NCBI RefSeq assembly: GCF_003076595.1
Contig: NZ_CP025785.1
Location: forward strand, 314,454-378,453
DNA length: 64,000 nt
Source: Candidatus Borreliella tachyglossi
GTDB taxonomy: Bacteria > Spirochaetota > Spirochaetia > Borreliales > Borreliaceae
Direction: 5' to 3'
Below the pieces are notes generated by a model. That model was given only the letters and a program-made list of their open reading frames with translations, was not told the DNA's origin and searched no databases. Both the position numbers and the translations under genes were made by a program. Shown here one piece after another: positions 18,488 through 25,950 of the stretch (its first letter is position 1; the number at the start of each line of letters is the position of its first letter).

Positions 18488-19941
18488 ATAAACAGTAGCT
18501 CCTTTAATCTTCCTTTATTAATGTGCTCCCTTTTAAGTCGCAATATAACCTCACCAGTCCTCATTGCTAAAATATCATCAGATAGAAGAAGTATCTCATC
18601 TAAATTAGGGGTAATTAATAGTACAGGCTTCTCCTTAGAAAACCTACGGATAAAAATAGATGTTTCACTATATACCCTATAGTCTAGGTTACTAAGAGGC
18701 GAAAAACAAATTAAAAAACTCTTTGTAATATACTTTTCTCTAAAAAGAGCAAGCTTTTTTAAAGTTCCTCCAGAGAATTCAAAAGACTTAGAATAGAAAG
18801 TTTTAAGTATTTTTTCATCAGAATAACCCATATCTTTCTTAAAAAAATCTTTAAGTCTATTAATAGTAGATTCTTTAATGAATACTTCATTTTCAAAACT
18901 CATTATCTTTGCCAAAAAACTATCCAATATAGTACTATTATCAGCAAATAAATTACCAATTCCTGAAGGCAAAAACCCAGCCTTCATCTCATAAAAATTA
19001 ATATTCTCATATCTATACCCATTCATTTTTATGCATCCCACAAATGGAATTTCTCCTAAAAATAATCTCTCCCATGTTTTTATTGCCGCTTCTTCTGCAA
19101 TAATTCCCAAAACTCCTCTTCTTTTTAAATAAAAACTAATATCATACTTCCAAAAATCTTGAAAAAATAAATTAAACTTTATAAAGTCTTCATTTGACTC
19201 ATCACGATTAATATTTGTAGAAATAAGTTTATCAATAGGCACTTCAAGCTTGCTAAGTATTACCTCTTTATTTATTGATCTAAAGCATTTCCCATCTTTC
19301 AAAATAATAAATTCATCACTAAATTTTATGGCATCACCAATCTCTCTATGCGTAATAAAAAGAGAAGTAATTCCTGCCCTTTTAAGGTTTTTAAGCAATA
19401 TAACAAACTCTTTAGCCTCTTTTTTAGAAAAATAAGCTACACTCTCATCAAAAATAATAATCTTTGCATTTTTTTTAAGAGAAGAAATAATAAGTAAGAA
19501 ATACACCTCTTTAATATTTAAGTCTTGTATTCTCTTTTCTAGATCAAACGCAATATTATAAAATTGCCTAAGCCATTTATAATATCTATACGTCTTAGAT
19601 TTATTCATTGGCATAAAAAATTTAGAATCAAACCAATAAATACTAAGATACTCCCAAACCTTCAAGTTCATATTAAGTTTTGGAATTTGAGATACAAGAT
19701 AAATACCATGTTTCTTGGCCGTGTCTACATTCCAGTTTGACTGCCTCTTATTATTTACAAAGACATCCCCACTATCAAAATGAATAAAGCCAGCCATAAT
19801 TTTTGATAAAGTACTCTTACCCTCACCATTCCTGCCAATGACAGTCAAAATTTTAACTTCTTCAATCTTTAAATTAACATTATCTAGGATAGGTCTCTCA
19901 AGATCTGGAAAAGATTTTACTATATTTTTAAACTCTATCAT
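18484..19941 (-). CDS. Fused double ATP-binding subunit of a BMP-type ABC importer
   Basis: 485 residues with two ABC halves, as in MglA/NupA-type ATPases. Half one has an intact Walker A (GRNGEGKST), Walker B (AKIIIFDES) and H-loop (LFITHRE), but its signature region reads DLNIKEVYFLL rather than LSGGQ. Half two has a degenerate Walker A (GIIAEEAAIKTWERL) and a Walker B without the DE pair, but keeps FSGG. The composite site of Walker A/B from half one with the signature of half two is therefore intact, the other dead. Drives the adjacent permeases. Confidence 0.9.
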   Translation of the reverse strand: MIEFKNIVKSFPDLERPILDNVNLKIEEVKILTVIGRNGEGKSTLSKIMAGFIHFDSGDVFVNNKRQSNWNVDTAKKHGIYLVSQIPKLNMNLKVWEYLSIYWFDSKFFMPMNKSKTYRYYKWLRQFYNIAFDLEKRIQDLNIKEVYFLLIISSLKKNAKIIIFDESVAYFSKKEAKEFVILLKNLKRAGITSLFITHREIGDAIKFSDEFIILKDGKCFRSINKEVILSKLEVPIDKLISTNINRDESNEDFIKFNLFFQDFWKYDISFYLKRRGVLGIIAEEAAIKTWERLFLGEIPFVGCIKMNGYRYENINFYEMKAGFLPSGIGNLFADNSTILDSFLAKIMSFENEVFIKESTINRLKDFFKKDMGYSDEKILKTFYSKSFEFSGGTLKKLALFREKYITKSFLICFSPLSNLDYRVYSETSIFIRRFSKEKPVLLITPNLDEILLLSDDILAMRTGEVILRLKREHINKGRLKELLFI

Positions 19942-19944
19942 AAA

Positions 19945-20985
19945 TCATTCTAAATCAATCGTTATCTCAGTATCATCTATCTCTTTAATCTTATCTTCAA
20001 GACTTTTCTTAACCTCTGCACTAGCCTTTTCTACATAAAATTTATTTAAAAAATTAAATGAAATCCCCATTTTCTTAAGTCCAAGAACTTCACAAGTCCC
20101 ATATTGGATCTCGCCTCTGAGAGCTTTATTTAAGACCTTTTCTAAATAAAATCTTTGATTTGTAATGCCTGAACCAATAATATTATCTTTATTATCCAAA
20201 TAATTTTCACTATCAAATAGAACAGCAAACATACCGTGCTTGCGAACTGACGAGAGCACACCCTCAACAGCTGAACCCACAATCGGAAGAATTACAGAAA
20301 CTCCTGAATTTAAAATTAAAGAGTCAGACAAAACCTTTGCCATATTGCTATCATGCCAATTTCCTAAGATCCTAAAGAACACCATTGAGTCTAAAATCTC
20401 TTCAATACCCTTCTTGAAATAGGGAAAAATATAGTCTCTCATAACAGGATACTCTTGCCCAGAAATCAAGGCAACATTCTTATTGGATAAATTAGAATCT
20501 TTTAAAAATAGGGCTACATAATAACCTAATATATAAGCTTCTTCTGCAACATTATAAGAGAGTGAATACACTTGAGGATTAGTATTCTTAACCAAAGAAT
20601 CAAAAATCAAGAATTTAGTATAAGGATAATTTGCAGAAATTCCATCAATAATCCTTTGCATTACATTATTTGTTGTTATCAAAAAATCATATCTTAAAGA
20701 ATTTAATAACTTCTCAAGTAATTCTATCCATTCACTTTGATTAAACCCAGCTTCAAATAACTTAACTTCAACATCGTTTCTATTTTTTTTAAATTCAAGC
20801 AAAAAATCATACATTTCTTTATAAGAGGGTGACCCACTAATAATTCCAGGAATAAATAATGCAATCTTTTTCTTAGTCGAAGATTTAAGCTCTCTAATTT
20901 TGAAAAAATTAATATACACAAATAAAAATAAGCAAATTAATGAAATAGAAATCCAAACAATTCTAAAGAATAGAAATTTATTCAC
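19945..20985 (-). CDS. BMP-family periplasmic substrate-binding protein
   Basis: 346 residues, N-terminal hydrophobic segment at about 8-28, then KKKIALFIPGIISGSPSYKEMYDFL, NKNVALISGQEYP, and SVILPIVGSAVEGVLSSV. These are the hinge-and-pocket elements of the BMP/PnrA (periplasmic binding type 1) fold. No clear lipobox; the anchor may be uncleaved. It starts with GTG, overlapping the upstream stop by 4 bp. Genes for the ATPase and both permeases follow. Ligand probably a nucleoside by family; not shown by sequence. Confidence 0.87.
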   Translation of the reverse strand: MNKFLFFRIVWISISLICLFLFVYINFFKIRELKSSTKKKIALFIPGIISGSPSYKEMYDFLLEFKKNRNDVEVKLFEAGFNQSEWIELLEKLLNSLRYDFLITTNNVMQRIIDGISANYPYTKFLIFDSLVKNTNPQVYSLSYNVAEEAYILGYYVALFLKDSNLSNKNVALISGQEYPVMRDYIFPYFKKGIEEILDSMVFFRILGNWHDSNMAKVLSDSLILNSGVSVILPIVGSAVEGVLSSVRKHGMFAVLFDSENYLDNKDNIIGSGITNQRFYLEKVLNKALRGEIQYGTCEVLGLKKMGISFNFLNKFYVEKASAEVKKSLEDKIKEIDDTEITIDLE

Positions 20986-21548
20986 AAAAATAAAACACCT
21001 TTCTCAGAAATCATAGCATCCACTTTGATATCATGAGAACAAAATGGCACAAAATTAAAAATCTGGAAATCAAAACACACACCAATTTTTACAAAGAAGT
21101 CTCTTTGCAAAAATATATCATAAAATCCTCCACCACGTCCAACTCTATGTCCAGTATTACTTGAAAATGCAAGTCCTGGAACCAATATAACAGAAGCTTT
21201 ATTAATCTCAAACTCAATACAAGAAATAGGTTCAAGTAAATTAAAACTACCAACCCTAAGGGAGGAATTCCCAAAATATTTGAAAAAACTCATATCACAA
21301 TTGCCCAAAACTCGCGGTAAGAAAACTTCGAAGTTAAAGTCTAGTAAAGAATTTAAGAATACATGAATCTGAACCTCGAATTTCATAGGATAATATGCTA
21401 ATACCTGACAAGTATTTATATTTTTAATTAATTTTAGCAAATTTGCAGAAATATTAATACTGGATTCAGCAATCTTGACTATCCCATAGTTCCTGAGCAA
21501 AACAGTCATCTCATTTCTAATTGCTTGTTTTGACAAACCTATGTTCAT
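20982..21548 (-). CDS. 5-formyltetrahydrofolate cyclo-ligase family protein
   Basis: 188 residues. The C-terminal half carries the family signature: VPGLAFSSNTGHRVGRGGGFYDIFL with the glycine loop, then IGVCFDFQI and HDIKVDAMISEKGV. The N-terminal region has KQAIRNEMTVLLRNYG and YYPMKFEVQ. Converts 5-formyl-THF to methenyl-THF. Neighbouring nucleoside-type importer genes overlap its end by 4 bp. Confidence 0.87.
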   Translation of the reverse strand: MNIGLSKQAIRNEMTVLLRNYGIVKIAESSINISANLLKLIKNINTCQVLAYYPMKFEVQIHVFLNSLLDFNFEVFLPRVLGNCDMSFFKYFGNSSLRVGSFNLLEPISCIEFEINKASVILVPGLAFSSNTGHRVGRGGGFYDIFLQRDFFVKIGVCFDFQIFNFVPFCSHDIKVDAMISEKGVLFL

Positions 21549-21553
21549 AAAAA

Positions 21554-22642
21554 TTAAAATTCTCTAGGCTTTAACAAATAAAATTCATCAACACTTAAAT
21601 TGCTAGGAACATTACCATTCGTACGACCTAAATACATCTTAAAAGAATGAATCGTTTTAAAAAACTTTTTTGCTAAAGATGATCTATTTTTCTTATAATC
21701 TTCAAAAAATTTTAAAACAGATCCATGAATAATCAATTTATCAGAAATATCAGAAGAATGCTTAATGAGATCTTCTATAAAAAAAAATATATTTGCCAGA
21801 TAAATAAAATTACTAAAAAGGATACCTATTCTTCCTCTCAGATAATTGACATAATTTACCATATCAATTCTATTACCCAAAGTATGATTTTTATCTTCTA
21901 GGCTCCACTTTGAGTATACAGTATTAAACCTAGGATCTTTTACTAGATAATCATATACAAAATCAAACCTAAAACTATCCTCAACGTATTTTGAAAATAT
22001 ATAATTTGAACGCCTATTGCTTAGAAAAATAAAACCTTTACGAGACGTTTCTTTAAGATTTTGAATTATATTAGTAGGAGCAGTATCACTAGTTTTACAT
22101 AAAAAAGAATTATCATCCCAAAGTAAAATACTAGTACCTTCTGAAACTAAATATTCATTCTTATTGTAATGCTTAAGAATGCCTTCAAAAACACTAACAA
22201 AATAATTATTAAAATATTCACCGTTTACATAAAATTTTGCCGGCGCATCAGTCATAAAGAAATAATTATTCACATCGACAGAAAATGAAGAGCCTTTAAC
22301 AACCTCATAAATAACGACCTCTAAGCTTCCCTTAAATAGATATATTTTTGCATCTTGCACGTCTTTAAGGGAAGAATAAAAAACAAGACTATGCGTATTA
22401 GAATGAAAGGTTACATCTGATAAAACACCATTTATTCCATATAAACCTATCTTAATTTTCGAATTATCGCCAACCTCAATAAAATCATATTCAAAAATCT
22501 CATCCCCCAAATACAATCTAATAGGAATAGTATTCCTGACAACATTAATCTGACCCTCTATTTCCTTAATTAATGCTACTTGAGAGAATAATACTACCCT
22601 AGATAATAACAACAAAAAGATGATAGAGTGTGATTTTAAAAT
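21554..22642 (-). CDS. Exported FecR-like domain protein, non-canonical start
   Basis: A FecR-like beta domain covers roughly residues 15-130: ALIKEIEGQINVVR, LYLGDEIFEYDFIEVGDNSKIKI, then LFKGSLEVVIYEV. No ATG gives a sensible N-terminus. A TTG at 22615 has no Shine-Dalgarno. An ATT at 22642 has GAGG 8 nt upstream and would give a better signal peptide (LKSHSIIFLLLLSRVVLFSQ), so I extend to it. Remaining 220 residues unrecognised. Probably periplasmic. Corresponds in place to BB0322. Confidence 0.72.
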   Translation of the reverse strand: MLKSHSIIFLLLLSRVVLFSQVALIKEIEGQINVVRNTIPIRLYLGDEIFEYDFIEVGDNSKIKIGLYGINGVLSDVTFHSNTHSLVFYSSLKDVQDAKIYLFKGSLEVVIYEVVKGSSFSVDVNNYFFMTDAPAKFYVNGEYFNNYFVSVFEGILKHYNKNEYLVSEGTSILLWDDNSFLCKTSDTAPTNIIQNLKETSRKGFIFLSNRRSNYIFSKYVEDSFRFDFVYDYLVKDPRFNTVYSKWSLEDKNHTLGNRIDMVNYVNYLRGRIGILFSNFIYLANIFFFIEDLIKHSSDISDKLIIHGSVLKFFEDYKKNRSSLAKKFFKTIHSFKMYLGRTNGNVPSNLSVDEFYLLKPREF

Positions 22643-22708
22643 AAAATTATCCTCAATTTGAATAAACTTATGAACTTAATTATATCCTGTTTTAAAAAAT
22701 TTATTAAC

Positions 22709-22737
22709 TTTAATAAACATGAAAAATAAACTATAAT
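22709..22737 (+). promoter_or_regulatory. Possible promoter before the duplicated BB0323-type leader
   Basis: A perfect TATAAT lies at 22732-22737 with TTTAAT at 22709-22714, a 17 bp spacer. The start of the short lipoprotein ORF follows about 110 bp downstream. The -35 match is poor. It could drive both the truncated copy and the intact gene at 23156. Confidence 0.35.
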
Positions 22738-22813
22738 GTTAAGAAGCTTGCAAAAAAGATATTTTGAACTAGATTTTTCCTAAATAAAGAACCTAGGAAG
22801 AGATAAAAGCTAC

Positions 22814-22966
22814 AATTTATGTAGTCAACATTATATAAGAAGGATATATATGATGCGTAAAAACAAGTTATTACTTTTGATGTTATCTGTATTTGCTCTT
22901 TCTCTCATTTCATGTGAAACCCCCCCAGAAGAAAGGGCATGCGGAAATGCCAAAATTTCAAAGATG
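22814..22966 (+). repeat. Direct repeat, copy A (BB0323-type leader region)
   Basis: 153 bp that align without gaps to 23120-23272 (offset 306). The unit contains the last 36 bp of the 5' leader, the ribosome-binding site, the complete lipoprotein signal sequence and the first codons of the mature protein. Copies differ at scattered positions, mainly after the lipobox. Confidence 0.85.
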
Positions 22967-22972
22967 CTCTAG
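22850..22972 (+). pseudogene. Truncated duplicate of the LysM lipoprotein gene (40-codon ORF)
   Basis: An ORF with RBS (AAGGA), double ATG and the same signal peptide as the gene at 23156. It reads [20 protein letters not shown], then SCETPPEERACGNAKISKML and a TAG stop. Cys at residue 22 is the lipobox cysteine, so the mature form would be a 19-residue lipopeptide with a second Cys. It is most simply a truncated duplicate, but nothing in the sequence prevents translation, export and lipidation. Too short for usual gene callers. Confidence 0.75.
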
Positions 22973-23155
22973 GATAGGAGTATAGTATTAATATAATTAA
23001 AATGGATCAGAGATGACAAACAAATAATTGCATAATGTTAGGTTATGCAATATTATGGTAGTAAGGTTTACTGAACAGCTAAAAGAACTGATAAATTGAT
23101 GCTCAAAACCAAAGTTCTTAATTTATATAGTCAATATTATATAAGAAGGATGTAT
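22973..23155 (+). other. Intergenic spacer with a 9-bp hairpin
   Basis: Between the truncated copy and the intact gene. It contains a perfect inverted repeat, ATTGCATAA at 23027-23035 and TTATGCAAT at 23043-23051 with a 7-nt loop. No T-run follows, so it is not a classical terminator. The last part is copy B of the direct repeat (from 23120). Confidence 0.6.
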
Positions 23156-23272
23156 ATGATGCGTAAAAACAAGTTATTACTTTTGATGTTATCTGTATTT
23201 GCTCTTTCTCTCATCTCATGTGAAACCCCTCCAGAAGATGCAAATAATAAAGATGCCAAAATTTCGAAATCA
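23120..23272 (+). repeat. Direct repeat, copy B (BB0323-type leader region)
   Basis: Partner of 22814-22966; this copy runs on into the full-length lipoprotein gene. Confidence 0.85.
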
Positions 23273-24292
23273 AAAGAAATTAAGGAAACCGGAGATGTGC
23301 AAAGAGACATTGAAGAGATTAAAAATGAAGTCATAAGAGAGCGAGGGAACCTTTTTTATTCTAAAGAATTCAACGAAGCTGAAAAGACCGAAAAGGAAAT
23401 GAAAGCAAAATTTGCAAAAGGTATGACTAAGGAAGGAAATGACATTGCTATCAAAGCACTAGAAAGATACAGAAGTATTGCCAGAGATACGATAGAAAAA
23501 AAAGAAAAAATAAACTACCTTAAAGAAAATATTGAAAAATACCTAAATGATGCTGAAGCCAATGAAGCATACATATGGATACCATTGGAGGTTGATGAAG
23601 TAAATAACTTATACTTTGAAGCAACAAGAAAATACAAAGTATACGACATTGAAAACTCTCTTGGAATGTATAGTAAAGCATTTAATAAGGCACAGCAAAC
23701 AGCCAAACGAGCAAAAGAATCAAGAGCTCTTAAGGAAACAGATGAGAGAATGTATAAACAATTAAAAGCACTTGAAGCTGCTTCTAATCTTCCCGTTTAC
23801 AGCAATAATAAACTCATTAAACCATCGCCATGGAATGGGAGAGCACTAATTAAAGATAAAGGCGAATATATGAACCTCTTAAATCTGGAAGGTGGGACTT
23901 ATTTACTTGGAAAAGTAGACTTTCCATTAGTACTTGCCTATGAAGAAGAAGCCAAGGAAATAAAAAAAGCAGATTCAACTAAATTTAAAACACTCCAGCT
24001 TATTGAAAAATCCAGACAACTATGGGAGCAAGGGCTTGAAGCTAAAAAGCTCAACAATCTTAGACTTGCAAATGAATTATTCTTAGATTCTGCAAGATAC
24101 TTAGAAGCTTACCAAAGCTATGCAACTAGGGAACTTTACATAATTAAAATTGGAAATACCTTGTGGGGAATTTCTAAGAAATTATACAACGACCCTTATT
24201 TATGGCCAAAAATTTGGTTTGCAAACAGACAAAAAATTCAGAATCCAGATATAATATACGAAGACTGGAAAATAATAATTCCTTCTAAATAA
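23156..24292 (+). CDS. BB0323-type lipoprotein with C-terminal LysM domain
   Basis: 378-residue envelope lipoprotein. The signal peptide ends in the lipobox SLISC. The start at 23156 is chosen for AAGGA 5 nt upstream; a second ATG follows at once, and the 20 extra codons back to 23096 are leader. The body is a long charged helical region. The C-terminus is a LysM domain, [17 protein letters not shown] followed by [15 protein letters not shown], which binds peptidoglycan. In B. burgdorferi the orthologue is processed and needed for cell fission and outer membrane integrity (established, from memory). Confidence 0.93.
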   Translation: MMRKNKLLLLMLSVFALSLISCETPPEDANNKDAKISKSKEIKETGDVQRDIEEIKNEVIRERGNLFYSKEFNEAEKTEKEMKAKFAKGMTKEGNDIAIKALERYRSIARDTIEKKEKINYLKENIEKYLNDAEANEAYIWIPLEVDEVNNLYFEATRKYKVYDIENSLGMYSKAFNKAQQTAKRAKESRALKETDERMYKQLKALEAASNLPVYSNNKLIKPSPWNGRALIKDKGEYMNLLNLEGGTYLLGKVDFPLVLAYEEEAKEIKKADSTKFKTLQLIEKSRQLWEQGLEAKKLNNLRLANELFLDSARYLEAYQSYATRELYIIKIGNTLWGISKKLYNDPYLWPKIWFANRQKIQNPDIIYEDWKIIIPSK

Positions 24293-24305
24293 AACAAAAC
24301 CTAAA

Positions 24306-24338
24306 AGAAAACAAGTATAATACTTGTTTTCTTTTTTT
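24306..24338 (+). terminator. Rho-independent terminator after the LysM lipoprotein gene
   Basis: A perfect 12-bp stem (24306-24317 with 24321-24332), loop TAA, followed by a T-run. It lies 14 bp past the stop and about 50 bp before the next gene. Confidence 0.9.
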
Positions 24339-24391
24339 ATATTTAATAAAATTAATCCAATAGAAATGTATTACATAAAAGAGAACAAACA

Positions 24392-24757
24392 ATGAAAAAC
24401 TTGATATTAATAAGTATCTTATTTTTTTCGTGCTATACAGCCAATCTAGACGAACTTACAAAAGAAACTCCTTATAGTATCTACTTAAGAGAAGCTCAAA
24501 AGGCAATGAATGTTAATGATTATACATCTGCTTTAAAAGTATATGAAAAAATGATTGAAAATTATAAACAAAATACAGGAATAGTCGCTACTGGAAAATA
24601 TGAAATCGCCTTCATACATTATATAACAAATAAAAAAGAGCTAGCAAAACAATTATTTGAAGAATTAATAAAATCTGGTACAAAAACTCCCAAATGGATT
24701 ATCCCCCTATCTGAGAAGATGATAGACAAGATAAAAAATGAAAAACTTAAACTATAA
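24392..24757 (+). CDS. Small TPR-like lipoprotein
   Basis: 121 residues. MKNLILISILFFSC is a short lipoprotein signal with Cys14 as the likely lipidated residue. A TPR pair follows: YLREAQKAMNVNDYTSALKVYEKMI, then GKYEIAFIHYITNKKELAKQLFEEL. Ends 22 bp from the convergent vWA gene. Corresponds in place to BB0324. Function unknown; perhaps a periplasmic scaffold. Confidence 0.82.
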   Translation: MKNLILISILFFSCYTANLDELTKETPYSIYLREAQKAMNVNDYTSALKVYEKMIENYKQNTGIVATGKYEIAFIHYITNKKELAKQLFEELIKSGTKTPKWIIPLSEKMIDKIKNEKLKL

Positions 24758-24779
24758 ACTCTACAGCTACCCTTTCAAA

Positions 24780-25898
24780 CTACTGCTGAAGTATTATCCC
24801 ATAAATTGTAATATCTTTTTCCTTAGCCAAGTTCATAACTTCCTCATAAACTATAGGCCCCCTAGGATATTCATGAGGAGGTGCATCTCCCAATACAACA
24901 ATAAATCTATTCTCCGCCTTCCAATCAAATTGAGTAACAGCAGCATTAATCCCTTCAAATACCGCCTCAGGATAATCTCCTCCACCACCTACATTAATAT
25001 ATTTAAGAATATTGTTTAAATACTCCTTAGTATTAAAATCAAAAGATCTTGTCAAAAAATCTTCAAGATAATCCTTATAAAATACAAGACCTACCCTATA
25101 AGACTTAAATTGCTTTAACTGAGGTTCTACGATCTCAAAAAGATGCTCCTTTAAAATTTCAATATTATTCTTCATACTCTCAGTAACATCAACAACAAAA
25201 ACAAGATCTAAGTCAGCATTTGAATCTTCTGATTTTTCTAAAATATCCTTGATCTTATCAAGCGCATCCATTCCCTGTTCTGCAACAACAACATCATCCG
25301 AAAATCTAGAAAATGCTTCCATCATCCCATTAGACTCAATTTTACCGTCCATTTGACTGTCCTTGAAGAATAATTCATAGGCATTATCCTTATACTGACC
25401 TAAATAATCATTATATTTTTTTTCAAAAGTTCTAATTGAAAACCAAAAAGGTTCTTTCCTTCTCTTAAGAGTTTCTAAATCAATATCACCACTTCTTGTT
25501 GAAAAATTAGGAAAACCATATTTTAATCTCTTAGGTATTAGTATATGAAAAGCCTCCCCAAATTTTCTATTTGGAACAGGCGTAGAGGATGTCAATGATA
25601 AAAGTTCCCTATTCATAATAACTCTACCGTTTAAAATTCTAATTTCATCTCCATTAATGTCATTATACCCTAGCGTTCTAAATGAATAAGTAGATACATC
25701 TTTACTCTTTTCTGGAATTTCAAAAGATTCAGTTAAAATGACAGACTTAACCTTTGGCTTTTTCCTAATAAAAAGGTGAAAGCCATTTTCATGAGCCTCA
25801 ACATATACATCATCAATGGTAATATTTAGATCATCTTCTATTAAAGAAAACAAAGTAAACACAACCAACAAAAAAACAAAAAAGTAAGTTTTTTTCAT
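24780..25898 (-). CDS. Exported von Willebrand factor A domain protein
   Basis: 372 residues with a signal peptide or anchor (about residues 4-20). The C-terminal half is a vWA domain: LDLVFVVDVTESMKNNIEIL carries a MIDAS-like DxTxS, then SYRVGLVFYKDY, GGGGDYPEAVFEGI and FIVVLGDAPPHE. The N-terminal half is beta-rich and unrecognised. It follows flcA by about 50 bp in the same direction, so cotranscription with a flagellar collar gene is likely, though a flagellar role is inference. Metal-dependent protein binding in the periplasm is expected by family. Confidence 0.85.
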   Translation of the reverse strand: MKKTYFFVFLLVVFTLFSLIEDDLNITIDDVYVEAHENGFHLFIRKKPKVKSVILTESFEIPEKSKDVSTYSFRTLGYNDINGDEIRILNGRVIMNRELLSLTSSTPVPNRKFGEAFHILIPKRLKYGFPNFSTRSGDIDLETLKRRKEPFWFSIRTFEKKYNDYLGQYKDNAYELFFKDSQMDGKIESNGMMEAFSRFSDDVVVAEQGMDALDKIKDILEKSEDSNADLDLVFVVDVTESMKNNIEILKEHLFEIVEPQLKQFKSYRVGLVFYKDYLEDFLTRSFDFNTKEYLNNILKYINVGGGGDYPEAVFEGINAAVTQFDWKAENRFIVVLGDAPPHEYPRGPIVYEEVMNLAKEKDITIYGIILQQ

Positions 25899-25950
25899 AC
25901 AAATCCTTACAAATTAGTTAGACAAAATTATGTCTAAAATTATTAAAAAT

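Noticed and set aside
23096-23155. Upstream start of the BB0323-type lipoprotein
   Set aside because: The extension would bury the signal peptide; RBS and repeat alignment support 23156.
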